Shown: positions 7,568 through 16,118 of the stretch, piece by piece
Numbering within the stretch: the first letter of the stretch is position 1
How the letters are laid out: each line of letters opens with the position of its first letter
Position numbers and translations under genes: made by a program
Notes under the pieces: model-generated
The model's database searches: none
What the model saw: only the letters and a program-made list of their open reading frames with translations
What the model was told of the DNA's origin: nothing
From: Sphingopyxis sp. OPL5
GTDB lineage: Bacteria; Pseudomonadota; Alphaproteobacteria; Sphingomonadales; Sphingomonadaceae
Assembly (NCBI RefSeq): GCF_003797775.2
Contig: NZ_CP060725.1
Location: 496,001-560,000 of the forward strand
Reading direction: 5' to 3'
DNA length: 64,000 nucleotides

Positions 7568-8259
7568 CCCTGCTGCGGCCTGATGTCGAAGGCGGCGATG
7601 CGATCGTCCCCGCTGAGCGCCGCCGCCAGCGCATCGGCACATTCCTCGCCATAGCCTGCGGCGATCGCGGTAAAGCCGGGTGCGCCGCCGGCGCGGCGCT
7701 GTTCGACGGTGATCGCCTTGAGGCCATGTTCCCCGAGCAAGGCGATGACCTCGGCCGAGGCGATGCTCGTGCCCGCCCGATAATCGAGCGTGACATGCGC
7801 GATACGCCGCTGCGGCGCGTGGCGCTCGGTCCAGGTGACGGCAGCGAGCACGAGGAAGGTCGCGACGCCGCCGAAGATGGCGAGTTCGTAGAAGCCTACG
7901 CCGAACAGGATGCCGAGCGTCGCGGTCATCCAGAGCGATGCAGCGGTGGTGAGCCCGCGGACATTGAGCCCCTCGCGAAAGATCACGCCGCCGCACAGGA
8001 AACCGATGCCGGTGAGCACGCCATGCGCCATGCGCACGGGATCGATGCGCACGACCTCGGTCGGCGTGTCGGTGAGCCATTCCATCTGGTGAACGGCCGA
8101 CAGCATGAGGAGACAGCAGGACAGCGCGACGAGGATATGGGTGCGCAGGCCCGCCGGGCTCGCGCGATATTCGCGCTCGCCGCCGATAATCGCGCCGGCG
8201 ATGACCGCGCCCGCGATCGGCAGCAGGAGATCGGGGTCGAGGAGATCGAGCTCAGACAC
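7564..8259 (-). CDS. MgtC/SapB family membrane protein
   Basis: A 231-residue protein whose first 145 residues form the MgtC membrane domain, with about five helices. Family features include 'GGEREYRASPAGLRTH' after the first helix and 'HGVLTGIGFLCGGVIFREG' in the middle. The C-terminal 80 residues form a soluble ACT-like domain. MgtC proteins modulate magnesium/phosphate homeostasis and ATP synthase in some pathogens; in soil bacteria the role is unclear. It overlaps NnrD upstream by eight bases and the flavoprotein downstream by four, so all are co-translated in one operon. Confidence 0.85.
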   Translation of the reverse strand: MSELDLLDPDLLLPIAGAVIAGAIIGGEREYRASPAGLRTHILVALSCCLLMLSAVHQMEWLTDTPTEVVRIDPVRMAHGVLTGIGFLCGGVIFREGLNVRGLTTAASLWMTATLGILFGVGFYELAIFGGVATFLVLAAVTWTERHAPQRRIAHVTLDYRAGTSIASAEVIALLGEHGLKAITVEQRRAGGAPGFTAIAAGYGEECADALAAALSGDDRIAAFDIRPQQG

Positions 8260-9133
8260 CGCGCATCAGCCCCGGGACGAGCGGCAGCAGCTCGCGCGCA
8301 AGATAGCCGAGCGGCCCCATGGTTTCGCCGAGCCGCCGCCCCGCTTCGCCGTGCAGCCAGATGCCCCAGGCGGACGCCTGCAGGGGCGAGAGGCCTTGCG
8401 CGCCGAGCCCGGCGATGAGGCCCGCCAGCACGTCGCCCGAGCCGCTGACGGCAAGGCCGAGCCCGCCGCCCGCATAAGCCAGGCAGCTCCCCTCGGCGAT
8501 GAGATGGCTCGTCGCGCCCTTGACCATCACCGCCGCGCCGAAGCGGTCGGCCGCCTTGCCGAGCGACGCGAGCGGGTCGCGTGCGACCTCCTCCTTCGCT
8601 ACATCGAGCATCGCGGCAAGTTCGCCTTCGTGCGGGGTGAGGATTGTGTGCGCGGCGCGCGGCCGGATCGCATCCGAATGTGCGGCCGCTGCGCGCAGCG
8701 CGACGGCGTCGAGGAGGAGGAAGATGTCCTCGGGCAGCGCCGGCAGCAGGGCTTCGAGCAGGGTCCGGACGATGTCGGCGTCGATCATCGCGGGCCCGAA
8801 GACGATGGCGTCGTGCAGCGCCACCTCGGCGAGCAGCAGTTCGGCCGCCTCGGGCGCAATCTCGCCCGCTTCGGTTTCGGGGAGCGCGACGACGGCGCAG
8901 GCCGGAAAGGCGATGCCGATCGGGATCGCCGCCGAGGCGATCGTCGCGATCGTCACCTTGCCCGCCCCGGCGCGGAACGCCGCCTCGGCGGTGAGCAGCA
9001 TGCCGCCTGGCACCCGGCGGCAACCGCCGATCACGAGCACCCGGCCGCGTCCGTTCTTGTCGACATTGTCATGATGATCGGGAAGCGGATGCGCCTTCAG
9101 CCAGGCGGTGTCGAGCGGGGTTGCCTCAGCCAC
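8252..9133 (-). CDS. nnrD: ADP/ATP-dependent NAD(P)H-hydrate dehydratase (NnrD)
   Basis: A 293-residue ribokinase-like enzyme that repairs hydrated NAD(P)H. The glycine-rich 'RVLVIGGCRRVPGGMLL' near the N-terminus, 'TPHEGELA' in the middle and the catalytic 'AVSGSGDVLAGLIAGL' all match the family. The partner NAD(P)HX epimerase domain (NnrE) is absent; many bacteria fuse the two, so the epimerase must be elsewhere. I chose the GTG at 9133, which overlaps the upstream phosphatase by eight bases; in-frame ATGs at 9151 and 9178 are possible. It is the second gene of a four-gene operon with the phosphatase, MgtC and flavoprotein. Confidence 0.8.
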   Translation of the reverse strand: MAEATPLDTAWLKAHPLPDHHDNVDKNGRGRVLVIGGCRRVPGGMLLTAEAAFRAGAGKVTIATIASAAIPIGIAFPACAVVALPETEAGEIAPEAAELLLAEVALHDAIVFGPAMIDADIVRTLLEALLPALPEDIFLLLDAVALRAAAAHSDAIRPRAAHTILTPHEGELAAMLDVAKEEVARDPLASLGKAADRFGAAVMVKGATSHLIAEGSCLAYAGGGLGLAVSGSGDVLAGLIAGLGAQGLSPLQASAWGIWLHGEAGRRLGETMGPLGYLARELLPLVPGLMRGV

Positions 9134-9887
9134 GCGCGGCCACCATCGCATCGGGTTCGCGGGTGACCGGGACTTCACCCTCCATCGGCGCAGTCACATT
9201 GTAGCGCGACAGGACGAGGTTGCCGTCGCGGCCCACGTCAGCGTCGAAACGATATTCGGTGATCGCGCAATTGGCGACGTCGCCTTCGCTATCGATTGCC
9301 AATATCTCGGCCTCTCCCAGATTTTCGATGATGGTGCGCAAGCAAAGGACGACCACCTGGTGCGCGACGATCATCACGCGCCGCCCGCCATAATGGAGCG
9401 AGACCGTATCGAGCAGCGAGCGTAGGCGCAGGATCACGTCGCACCAGCTCTCGCCGCCCGGCGGGCGGTGATAGAATTTGCCAAGCGCAAGCCGGAATTC
9501 GGCCTGATCGGGATGCGCCGCCTCGATGCCTCGGCGCGTGAGGCCATCGAGGATGCCGAACTCCTTCTCGCGCAGCCGCTCGTCGATGCAGATTTTCTCG
9601 TCCGCCGCGCAGCCTCCCGCGCTGCGGAAGATTTCGGCGGTCTGCACGGCCCGCACATAGGGCGAGGCGAGCATGATCTCGGGGCGGCCGTCTTCTTCGC
9701 CCGCTGCGAACCAGGCGCCGAGCGCCTGCGCCTGTTGCTCGCCCAGCGCCGAGAGGGGCACATCGACATCGCGGTGGTCGAGCGCGATGCGCAGGTCACC
9801 CGCCGCGTCGGCGGCATCGCGCGCGACATTGCCCGCGCTTTGGCCGTGGCGAACCACCCAGAGCACCGAAGGCCAGCGCGGCGTCAT
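9126..9887 (-). CDS. Histidine phosphatase (phosphoglycerate mutase-like) family protein
   Basis: A 253-residue protein with the phosphohistidine motif RHG at residues 13-15, here 'VVRHGQSAGN', and the second catalytic histidine in 'MIVAHQVVVLCLR'. The family includes broad-specificity phosphatases and cofactor-dependent mutases; the substrate cannot be told from sequence. 'GGESWCDV' around residue 144 matches the usual family motif that supplies a conserved glutamate. It is the first gene of the minus-strand operon that continues with NnrD, and is divergent from the HAD gene at 10144. Confidence 0.85.
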   Translation of the reverse strand: MTPRWPSVLWVVRHGQSAGNVARDAADAAGDLRIALDHRDVDVPLSALGEQQAQALGAWFAAGEEDGRPEIMLASPYVRAVQTAEIFRSAGGCAADEKICIDERLREKEFGILDGLTRRGIEAAHPDQAEFRLALGKFYHRPPGGESWCDVILRLRSLLDTVSLHYGGRRVMIVAHQVVVLCLRTIIENLGEAEILAIDSEGDVANCAITEYRFDADVGRDGNLVLSRYNVTAPMEGEVPVTREPDAMVAARG

Positions 9888-10067
9888 CGAATGGCTTTCC
9901 TCGTCATCGAGACGCTAACGCCTCTAAAGCCGAACTCGTTGCCTTGGCCGTGCGGGGCTTCCGGGAAGCGGTCTGACGCCGCCGCCGCGGTCCCTCCATG
10001 CCGACGAGCGCTGCCCGCCATGCCGGCGCGGCTGCCCGCTCGAGCGAGGACCGAGGAAAATCCGGCA

Positions 10068-10092
10068 GGAACCTAGTCCGGCGTCGGGCGAT
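10068..10092 (+). promoter_or_regulatory. Candidate EcfG-type promoter upstream of the HAD gene
   Basis: GGAAC at 10068-10072 is followed after 16 bases by CGAT at 10089-10092. The alphaproteobacterial general-stress sigma factor EcfG prefers GGAAC, 16-17 bases, CGTT, so there is one mismatch. The downstream ATG at 10144 is 52 bases beyond the -10 element. It is a pattern match only. Confidence 0.35.
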
Positions 10093-10143
10093 TGTGAGGC
10101 TTTGCCGGCCGCGCGCCGGCGACAGCGAACAGAGGAGACAATC

Positions 10144-10890
10144 ATGAAGAAACTCGTCGCCTTCGATCTCGATGGAACGCTGGCGGAAAGCAAGCAGCCG
10201 CTCGCCCCCGAAATGGGCGCGGCGATCGCGAAGCTCCTGGGCGTCGCCGAGGTCGCGGTGATTTCGGGAGGCGACTGGCCGCAGTTCGACAAGCAGGTCG
10301 CGAGCCGACTTCCGGCAAACGCCGATCGGGGCCGGCTCTGGCTGATGCCGACGACGGGCACGAAGCTTTTCGTCCACCGCGGCGGCGCCTGGACGCCGCT
10401 TTATGCCGAGCTGTTCAGCGACGAGGAAAAGGCGCGCATCCTCGCCGCCTTCGACGCGTCGCTCGAGGCGACGGGGTTCGTTCCCGAGGAAGTCTGGGGC
10501 GACCGCATCGAGGACCGCGGCAGCCAGATCACTTTCTCGGCGCTCGGCCAGCAGGCGCCGATCGCCGCCAAGGAAGTCTGGGATCCCGACTTCGCGAAGC
10601 GGCGGATCATCCAGGCGGATCTCGGCGAGCGGCTCCCGGGCCTGTCGATCAACATGGGCGGCGCGACTTCGATCGACGTCACGCGCGAGGGCGTCGACAA
10701 GGGCTATGGACTCAAGAAGCTGAGCGCCGAGAGCGGAATCGCGCTCGGCGACATGATCTTCATCGGCGACGCGATCTTTCCGGGCGGCAACGACTATCCG
10801 GCGAAGTTGCTAGGACTCGACACGGTGCGCGTGCGCGACCCCAGGGAAACGATCGCGGTGATCGAGACGATCGTCGCCTGCCTTGGTTGA
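10144..10890 (+). CDS. HAD-IIB hydrolase, phosphomannomutase-like
   Basis: A 248-residue HAD-superfamily enzyme. The first motif is D8-L-D10-G-T; 'ISGGDW' follows near 40; later segments 'EDRGSQITFSALGQQAP', 'GGATSIDVTREGVDKGYG' and 'FIGDAIFPGGNDYP' closely resemble the eukaryotic-type phosphomannomutase family in subclass IIB. It may therefore interconvert mannose-6- and mannose-1-phosphate, or be a phosphatase. This fits the nearby mannosylglycan-type genes (GH130, GT4), but the link is inference. ATG 10144 has AGAGGAG about seven bases upstream. It is transcribed alone. Confidence 0.8.
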   Translation: MKKLVAFDLDGTLAESKQPLAPEMGAAIAKLLGVAEVAVISGGDWPQFDKQVASRLPANADRGRLWLMPTTGTKLFVHRGGAWTPLYAELFSDEEKARILAAFDASLEATGFVPEEVWGDRIEDRGSQITFSALGQQAPIAAKEVWDPDFAKRRIIQADLGERLPGLSINMGGATSIDVTREGVDKGYGLKKLSAESGIALGDMIFIGDAIFPGGNDYPAKLLGLDTVRVRDPRETIAVIETIVACLG

Positions 10891-11197
10891 AGGTGCGTCA
10901 GGCGACCGCGAGCCGCGCCGCGCGCCGGGCCCTTTTTGGCCGCACCGGCGCCGCGCCGCCGCCCTCCCGCACGCATGATGAGTCCGGCGAAGCCCCGAAC
11001 GCGCCTGCCCGCCCCGCCCTGCCGCCACGGGCCGCGCCGTCGCGAAAGGCGGCCGGAACACGCACGGCGCCCCGGACCGCTGCCGCACGCCAAAAGCGTA
11101 TAACTTCGATCAACCCAGCTCCTCTTTCACGCAACAAGCCGGACAGGCGCGGGGTTTCCGTATTGGCCCGCCTCGGGCCGCATGGAAAGGATGCGTC
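10891..11197. other. Intergenic stretch upstream of the small disordered protein gene
   Basis: This 307-base stretch contains no convincing gene: the open frame crossing it on the plus strand is arginine/proline-rich shadow sequence. 'GGGCCCTTTTTGG' near 10927-10939 could be a weak terminator for the HAD gene. The last 40 bases hold the ribosome-binding site (AAAGGA) for the gene at 11198. No clear sigma-factor site was found. Confidence 0.35.
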
Positions 11198-11341
11198 ATG
11201 GCACAGAATGAGAAGAAAGACGGCAAGCAGCAGGGCAGCTCGTCCGGCAAGGGCAGCCAGCAGCAGCAGGACGGCGGCAAGAGCCAGTCGGGAGACGACA
11301 AGCAGTCGGGCAGCAAGGACCAGGGCAAACAGCGCAGCTGA
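11198..11341 (+). CDS. 47-residue low-complexity hydrophilic protein
   Basis: A very small protein made almost only of Gln, Ser, Gly, Lys and Asp, with runs such as QQQQ and repeated 'KQ.G'. It has no hydrophobic core and should be intrinsically disordered. An AAAGGA ribosome-binding site lies seven bases before ATG 11198. A strong hairpin directly after the stop ends the transcript, which supports a real mini-gene. Composition resembles hydrophilin or stress-protectant peptides. The function is unknown. Confidence 0.6.
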   Translation: MAQNEKKDGKQQGSSSGKGSQQQQDGGKSQSGDDKQSGSKDQGKQRS

Positions 11342-11366
11342 CCTTCGCCCCCGCTTTCCGGGTGAA

Positions 11367-11397
11367 AGACCGGGCCGCGCGCGCCGCGGCCCGGTCT
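11367..11397 (+). terminator. Hairpin terminator after the 47-residue gene
   Basis: A perfect 13-base stem, AGACCGGGCCGCG with CGCGGCCCGGTCT, encloses a five-base loop, 25 bases after the stop codon. It is preceded by AAA and followed by only a short T pair, so it is a strong hairpin but a weak T-tract. It probably terminates or stabilises the small mRNA. Confidence 0.6.
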
Positions 11398-11453
11398 TGC
11401 ATGCGGAAAAGCCGCGAGGCCGAAGCGCAGAAGATCATTTGAGGAGAGACGAG

Positions 11454-12029
11454 ATGAAGACATGGATTGGAGCCGCGGCGATCGCCGCGATCGTCGCGGG
11501 ATGCGGCGGACCCGATACGCGCGACGAGGAGCAAGCCGCCGCGTCTGCTGACACGGCCGTTGTGGCACCCGAGCCCGGTCCGGCCGCCGCAACGCCGGCG
11601 CAAGCAGTCAGCACGGCCGATTATATCGCGCAGGCGGGTGCCGGCGACCTCTGGGAGATCGAATCGTCGAAAGCCCTGCTCGCCAAATCGAAAGATGCAA
11701 AGGTCAGGGCCTTTGCCGAGATGATGATCGACAATCACGGAAAATCGACCGCGAAAGTGAAGGCGGCCGCCGCGAGCGCCGGGGTCCAGGCGCCGGCACC
11801 GACACTTGCTCCCGACCAGGAGAAGATGCTGGCGGACATCAAGGCCGCCGATGCCGCGGGCATCGACAAAATCTATCTCGACCACCAGAAGACCGCGCAT
11901 GGTGCGGCACTGGCGCTGCACCAAGGCTATGCTGCCTCGGGCGAGGCGGTCGCACTCAAGCAGGCGGCAGCAGAGATTGTGCCGGTGGTGGAAGCGCACC
12001 GAGCCGAACTCGGCAAGCTGGCCCCCTGA
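11454..12029 (+). CDS. DUF4142 lipoprotein
   Basis: A 191-residue lipoprotein: signal helix then the lipobox AGC with the lipidated Cys17. A linker rich in Ala, Pro and Glu covers residues about 20-55. The rest is the helical DUF4142 domain (ferritin-like four-helix bundle), with 'FAEMMIDNHGKS' and 'YLDHQKTAHGAALALHQGYA' typical of the family. DUF4142 proteins are periplasmic and stress-associated, without a proven activity. GAGGAG lies about eight bases upstream of ATG 11454. A clear terminator follows at 12053. Confidence 0.85.
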   Translation: MKTWIGAAAIAAIVAGCGGPDTRDEEQAAASADTAVVAPEPGPAAATPAQAVSTADYIAQAGAGDLWEIESSKALLAKSKDAKVRAFAEMMIDNHGKSTAKVKAAAASAGVQAPAPTLAPDQEKMLADIKAADAAGIDKIYLDHQKTAHGAALALHQGYAASGEAVALKQAAAEIVPVVEAHRAELGKLAP

Positions 12030-12052
12030 CAGAGGCTCGGAACCGGCGTTTC

Positions 12053-12083
12053 AAAGCCGCCGCGCGATTAGCGCGGCGGCTTT
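12053..12083 (+). terminator. Rho-independent terminator after the DUF4142 gene
   Basis: AAAGCCGCCGCGC and GCGCGGCGGCTTT form a perfect 13-base stem with a GATTA loop, ending in TTT. It starts 24 bases after the stop codon of the DUF4142 lipoprotein. Confidence 0.8.
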
Positions 12084-12170
12084 CGCTCGCCGCATTTCGT
12101 CCTCCTCCCGGCAACCGCTTCATGACATCTTAGTTCATTCCCGCCGCACCTTCTCAGTTCAGGAGCATTC

Positions 12171-12749
12171 ATGACCGACCGGATCGCGCCCCGCAGCGGC
12201 GTCGCCTTCACGCTTCCCAAGGACAAGATTCTCTGCGTGACCGACCCCGAGGGCGGCCAGGTCGGCGACCTTCTTGCGTTTCGTGCGGCGGATCCCCGCG
12301 AAGCGATCTCGAACGGGCGGACGTTCGACTATGAAGAGACGATCCGGCTGACGACCGGCAACCGCTTGTGGTCGAACCGGTCAAACGCGCTGCTCGAGAT
12401 CGTCGAGGATAGCTGCGGGGTGCATGATTTTCTGCTGACGCCGTGCAGCGAGGCTACCTTTCGCCATTTCTACGCCGACAAGCCCGTTCATCGCGGCTGC
12501 TTCGGCAATCTGGCCGAAGCGCTCGAGCCATATGGGATTGCTGCCGACGCCATTCCCGTCGCGTTCAACCTGTTCATGAATGTGCCGGTCGGCAGCGACG
12601 GCAAGATCCGCGTCCTTCCGCCGACGACGAAGGCCGGTGACTTCATACGGCTTCGCGCGCTCGACGACCTGATCGTCGGGCTCACCGCCTGCTCGGCCTA
12701 CGACAGCTGCGGCGGCAGCTTCAAGCCGATCGACTACCGGATCGAGTGA
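12171..12749 (+). CDS. DUF1989 / urea carboxylase-associated family protein
   Basis: A 192-residue protein with DUF1989 features: 'V.DPEGGQVGDLLAF' near residue 25, 'R.LWSNRS' near 70, and a C-terminal 'TACSAYDS' segment. Conserved cysteines (Cys81, Cys91 and the 'TACSAYDSCGG' pair) are the likely metal or active-site residues. Members are found with urea amidolyase or glycine-riboswitch-linked amine metabolism, but no such genes are near here. It is a stand-alone gene, with a ribosome-binding site AGGAG shortly before ATG 12171. Confidence 0.75.
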   Translation: MTDRIAPRSGVAFTLPKDKILCVTDPEGGQVGDLLAFRAADPREAISNGRTFDYEETIRLTTGNRLWSNRSNALLEIVEDSCGVHDFLLTPCSEATFRHFYADKPVHRGCFGNLAEALEPYGIAADAIPVAFNLFMNVPVGSDGKIRVLPPTTKAGDFIRLRALDDLIVGLTACSAYDSCGGSFKPIDYRIE

Positions 12750-12808
12750 ACGGCCGGGTACGGCGCTGCCAGAGCGATTGCGCCGCGCCGCCCGACCGCC
12801 GCGAGGGC

Positions 12809-13144
12809 CTAACGGCTCCCGCCAACCGGCGCGTCCGCTCCCTTGCCGGGCGGGGGCGTATCGGGTTCGGCAGCGCGCCCGCCGCCGCCTTGCGGATCGC
12901 TGTCATAATCCTCCGCATTGCCTTTGCCGCCGGCACCCGCGCCGCTTCCGCTGACCGGGCCGCTGCCGGTGCTGCGCCGATGGCCGCGGTTGGCGGCCCC
13001 CGATACGTCGCCGGCCTCGCGCTCGCCGGCGGGATAGCGCTCGGGCGTCGTCGTCCCGACATTCTCGCGGCGTTCCACAGGTTCTTGCGGCAGCGAGCCA
13101 TCGCTGGCGGAGGCTCCACCCCTGCTGTCATTGCGATTGTTCAT
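12809..13144 (-). CDS. Disordered Gly/Ser/Pro-rich small protein
   Basis: A 111-residue hydrophilic protein rich in Gly, Ser, Pro, Arg, Glu and Asp without hydrophobic segments, so it is likely disordered. The ATG at 13144 has GAGGAG about seven bases upstream, which argues that it is translated; the frame extends upstream without homology. It lies 40 bases downstream of an SDR gene and is probably the last gene of the SRPBCC/alcohol dehydrogenase/SDR operon. The function is unknown. Confidence 0.55.
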   Translation of the reverse strand: MNNRNDSRGGASASDGSLPQEPVERRENVGTTTPERYPAGEREAGDVSGAANRGHRRSTGSGPVSGSGAGAGGKGNAEDYDSDPQGGGGRAAEPDTPPPGKGADAPVGGSR

Positions 13145-13184
13145 GATCGTCTCCTCTTCACCAAATGAGGCCGGATCGGCCAGA

Positions 13185-13967
13185 TCAGTCTTGCTTCCCC
13201 GACCCCGGCTCGGCCAGTTTCCGGTGCATCTCGGCTGTCGCCGCTTCGCTGAGAACGCCCGAGGCCAGGACCTGTGCCTTGTTCTTGAGCCCGTGAACGA
13301 CCGCATGCTCTCCTGCGAGGAGCGCATCCCATCCGGTTTTCGCCACATCGGCGGGATCGTCCTTTTCTGATTGCCCGACCTTCGTGTCGAGCATGCCGGC
13401 CCGCTCGAAAAAGCGCGTCTCGGTCGCGCCGGGTTTGAGACAGGTGATGGTGACGCCGCTGTCCTTCAATTCGTTGCCGATCGCCGCGGCGAAACTGTCG
13501 ATGAAGGCCTTGGTGCCGTTATACACCGCCTGGAAGGAGCCGGCGAGATGACCGGCGATCGAGCCGGTGATCAGTACCTTGCCTTCGCCGCGCGCGACCA
13601 TCGCCTTCAGGACCGGCTGGAGCAGCAACAGCGTGCCGGTGATATTGGTGTCGATGACGTGACGCCACGCGTCGACGGGCTGGTCGAGAAAGCCGCGCCC
13701 CAAGCCGTGACCCGCGTTGGCGACGAGAATGTCGATCGGCCTGCCGCCCGCCGCGGCGAGAAGACGTGCGACCCCGGCAGCGGTCGCGAGGTCGGCTTCG
13801 ACCGCCTCGACCTCGACGCCCTTCGCAAGGAGGCCCGCGGCAGCATCGACGAGCGGCTCGTCGGCCGCGACGATGAGGTCGTAACCATCCTTCGCGGCGA
13901 GTAGGGCGATCTCGCGGCCGATACCGCTCGAGGCGCCGGTGACGATAGCGAGTTTGCGGTCAGGCAT
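13185..13967 (-). CDS. Short-chain dehydrogenase/reductase
   Basis: A 260-residue classical SDR. The cofactor motif TGASSGIG lies at 10-17, 'NAG' follows near 90, and the catalytic Ser-Tyr-Lys set is completed by 'YNGTK'. Asp and Glu rather than basic residues after the second beta strand ('AADEP') favour NAD over NADP. The substrate is unknown. ATG 13967 has AGGAG upstream and overlaps the end of the Zn alcohol dehydrogenase gene by eight bases, so the two are co-translated and may act on the same alcohol/aldehyde chemistry. Confidence 0.85.
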   Translation of the reverse strand: MPDRKLAIVTGASSGIGREIALLAAKDGYDLIVAADEPLVDAAAGLLAKGVEVEAVEADLATAAGVARLLAAAGGRPIDILVANAGHGLGRGFLDQPVDAWRHVIDTNITGTLLLLQPVLKAMVARGEGKVLITGSIAGHLAGSFQAVYNGTKAFIDSFAAAIGNELKDSGVTITCLKPGATETRFFERAGMLDTKVGQSEKDDPADVAKTGWDALLAGEHAVVHGLKNKAQVLASGVLSEAATAEMHRKLAEPGSGKQD

Positions 13968-15177
13968 GTTCCATCTCCTGCCGGGCCGAGACGGCCCCCT
14001 TTGCGAGGCCGGGCTTGAGCACGATCTTCGTGTAGAGGTCCTGCTCGTCGTGCCAGTGCCGGTACATCTCGGCGGCGTCCTCAAGCGATGCGTGGTGCGA
14101 AATGAGCGAGACGGTGTCGAACTTGCCGGCCTGGATCATGTCAAGAAGCTCGCCCGAATAGCGCTGGACATGCGTCTGTCCGCTCTTGACGGTGAGGCCC
14201 TTCTCCATGAGCTGACCGAGCGGGAATTTGTCGGCGAAACCGCCATAAACCCCGGGAATCGAAAGGCGGCCACCCTTGCGGCATGCAAGGATCGCCTGGC
14301 GCAAGGCGTGGATGCGCTCGGTTGACGAGAGCAGTTTGACCTTCACCTGGTCGAGGATGTTGTCGACCGTGAACCCGTGGCTCTCCATGCCGACGCAGTC
14401 GATGCAGGCGTCGGGCCCGATCCCACCAGTCATTTCGGCGAGCGCCTCGCGGACATCGACCTTCGTATAGTCGAGGATCTCTGCGCCATATTTCTTCGCG
14501 AGCGCGAGGCGCGTCGGAAAGTGATCGATCGCAATCACGCGCCCGGCGCCGAGCAGCAGCGCCGACTGGATCGTGAACAGGCCGACGGGGCCGCAGCCCC
14601 ACACCGCGACGGTGTCGCCGGGCTCGATATCGGCGTTGACCGCCGCCTGCCAGCCCGTCGGCAAAATGTCCGAGAGGAAGAGCACGTCGTCGTCGGCAAG
14701 GCCGTCGGGAATGACCACCGGCCCGACATCCGAATAGGGAATGCGGACATATTCGGCCTGTCCGCCGGCATATCCGCCGGTAAGGTGCGCATAGCCGAAC
14801 GCCCCGCCCATCGCATGACCCATCATCAGCTCGGATACATCGCGCGTCTCGGACGGGTTGCTGTTGTCGCAGGCGCTATATTGCTGCTTCTCGCAGAAGA
14901 AGCATTGCCCGCAGCTGATCGTGAAAGGCACGACGACGCGCTGGCCCCGATGCAGCGTCGAGGATGCGCCGGTCTCGACCACTTCACCCATGAATTCGTG
15001 GCCGACGATATCGCCCGCGCGCATGCCCGGAATATAGCCGTCGTAAAGATGAAGGTCCGAGCCGCAGATCGCGGTCGAGGTCACGCGGATGATCGCATCG
15101 CGCGGGTTGACGATTTCGGGATCGGGAACGGTTTCGACGCTGATCTTGTGGCGTCCCTGCCAGGTAACGGCGCGCAT
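13960..15177 (-). CDS. Zinc-dependent alcohol dehydrogenase (formaldehyde dehydrogenase-like)
   Basis: A 405-residue medium-chain dehydrogenase. Catalytic zinc ligands are Cys38 in 'ICGSDLH' and His/Glu in 'GHEFMGEV'; the structural zinc site 'CGQCFFCEKQQYSAC' lies near 90-104; the NAD fold has 'VWGCGPVGLF'. The length and long insertions resemble glutathione-independent formaldehyde dehydrogenase-type enzymes that disproportionate aldehydes. It follows an SRPBCC gene by 38 bases and overlaps the next SDR gene. The true substrate is unknown. Confidence 0.85.
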   Translation of the reverse strand: MRAVTWQGRHKISVETVPDPEIVNPRDAIIRVTSTAICGSDLHLYDGYIPGMRAGDIVGHEFMGEVVETGASSTLHRGQRVVVPFTISCGQCFFCEKQQYSACDNSNPSETRDVSELMMGHAMGGAFGYAHLTGGYAGGQAEYVRIPYSDVGPVVIPDGLADDDVLFLSDILPTGWQAAVNADIEPGDTVAVWGCGPVGLFTIQSALLLGAGRVIAIDHFPTRLALAKKYGAEILDYTKVDVREALAEMTGGIGPDACIDCVGMESHGFTVDNILDQVKVKLLSSTERIHALRQAILACRKGGRLSIPGVYGGFADKFPLGQLMEKGLTVKSGQTHVQRYSGELLDMIQAGKFDTVSLISHHASLEDAAEMYRHWHDEQDLYTKIVLKPGLAKGAVSARQEMEHA

Positions 15178-15215
15178 GGCCTTCTCCTTGATGTGATTGT
15201 GCTACGGCTCGGCGT

Positions 15216-15890
15216 TCAGATGTGCGGCTCGGCAGGGCTCTCGGCGCCTCGCGCGGAGGGCGAGGCATTGCTCGTCACTTCGCCCGTTTCCATAAGCTGC
15301 TTGAAACGGTGAAGGTCGCGCCGCGCCTGCACTTCGGGCTCGCGCTGAAGGAGCTTGGCGGCGAGGCGCCCGACCTTCCCCGCGGGCGGGTCATAGGCGA
15401 GGATCAGGCTTACGTAGGTGCCTCGCCCCGCCGGCGCGTCGGTGAAGCGTACCTCGCCGCTGTTCGCGATGTCGGAGGCGGGCGTGCTTTGCCAATAGAT
15501 CGATGTGTCCTCGACGCGCTCGGTGATGCGGTTGACCAGTGTCACTTCGCGGTCGGCGGGCGCCTTGATCGTCCACTGCGAGACATCGTCGCCGAGGTCG
15601 TCGACCGCGACCACATTCTCCATGAAGTCAGGAAAGCGTTCGGGCGTCCATGCCGCGTAGAGCTCGGCACGGGGGCGATTGATCAGCACCGACTTGCCGA
15701 ACATCGCGCGGGAGGAGGCTTTGTCGAGCGTCCAATGCGGCGCGTCGGTCGCGATTGTTTCTTCTTGCCCTCGGCTCTCGCGGTGCCGACGGCGCTGCCA
15801 GAGCGCCGCGCCGGTTGCGAGCACGGCGATGCCCGCGCCAGCGGCGGCGAGAATCAGCGGATCGGGAAGGTCATTCTTGGATCTGGACAT
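15216..15890 (-). CDS. Membrane-anchored SRPBCC (polyketide cyclase-like) protein
   Basis: A 224-residue protein: residues about 12-33 form a single membrane helix followed by a basic stretch, and residues about 60-200 form an SRPBCC/START-like fold with 'SVLINRPRAELYAAW' and 'WTIKAPADREV'. This 'cyclase/dehydrase' type with an N-terminal anchor is common in stress-related clusters of alphaproteobacteria; its ligand is unknown. It is the first gene of the minus-strand operon with the alcohol dehydrogenase and SDR. The 228 bases upstream (15891-16118) hold no gene. Confidence 0.8.
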   Translation of the reverse strand: MSRSKNDLPDPLILAAAGAGIAVLATGAALWQRRRHRESRGQEETIATDAPHWTLDKASSRAMFGKSVLINRPRAELYAAWTPERFPDFMENVVAVDDLGDDVSQWTIKAPADREVTLVNRITERVEDTSIYWQSTPASDIANSGEVRFTDAPAGRGTYVSLILAYDPPAGKVGRLAAKLLQREPEVQARRDLHRFKQLMETGEVTSNASPSARGAESPAEPHI

Positions 15891-16118
15891 GGATCATCTC
15901 CCGCCCGGGCAGAGGCCGGGCGTCATCTGGGGAGCGTCGGCGGGGCCGGCGCCGGTCGGGGGAAGCGGCCCCGGCTTCGGGGCGATGAACGACTGACGCC
16001 CGTCCGCTGCGATCGTTCCGGGGTTCGAGGATTAAATCGGCGCTCCGAGCGCCCAGTGAGACAGGCACCGGGGCAGCGGGGCCGTAACACCCACGCCGGT
16101 TCGCTGGGCCATTCGCCG

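Noticed and set aside
7568..8080. Upstream extension of the flavoprotein frame across MgtC
   Set aside because: Arginine-rich shadow of MgtC; the real start overlaps the MgtC stop as ATGA.
10887..11453. Upstream extension of the DUF4142 frame
   Set aside because: The lipoprotein signal and ribosome-binding site fix the start at 11454.
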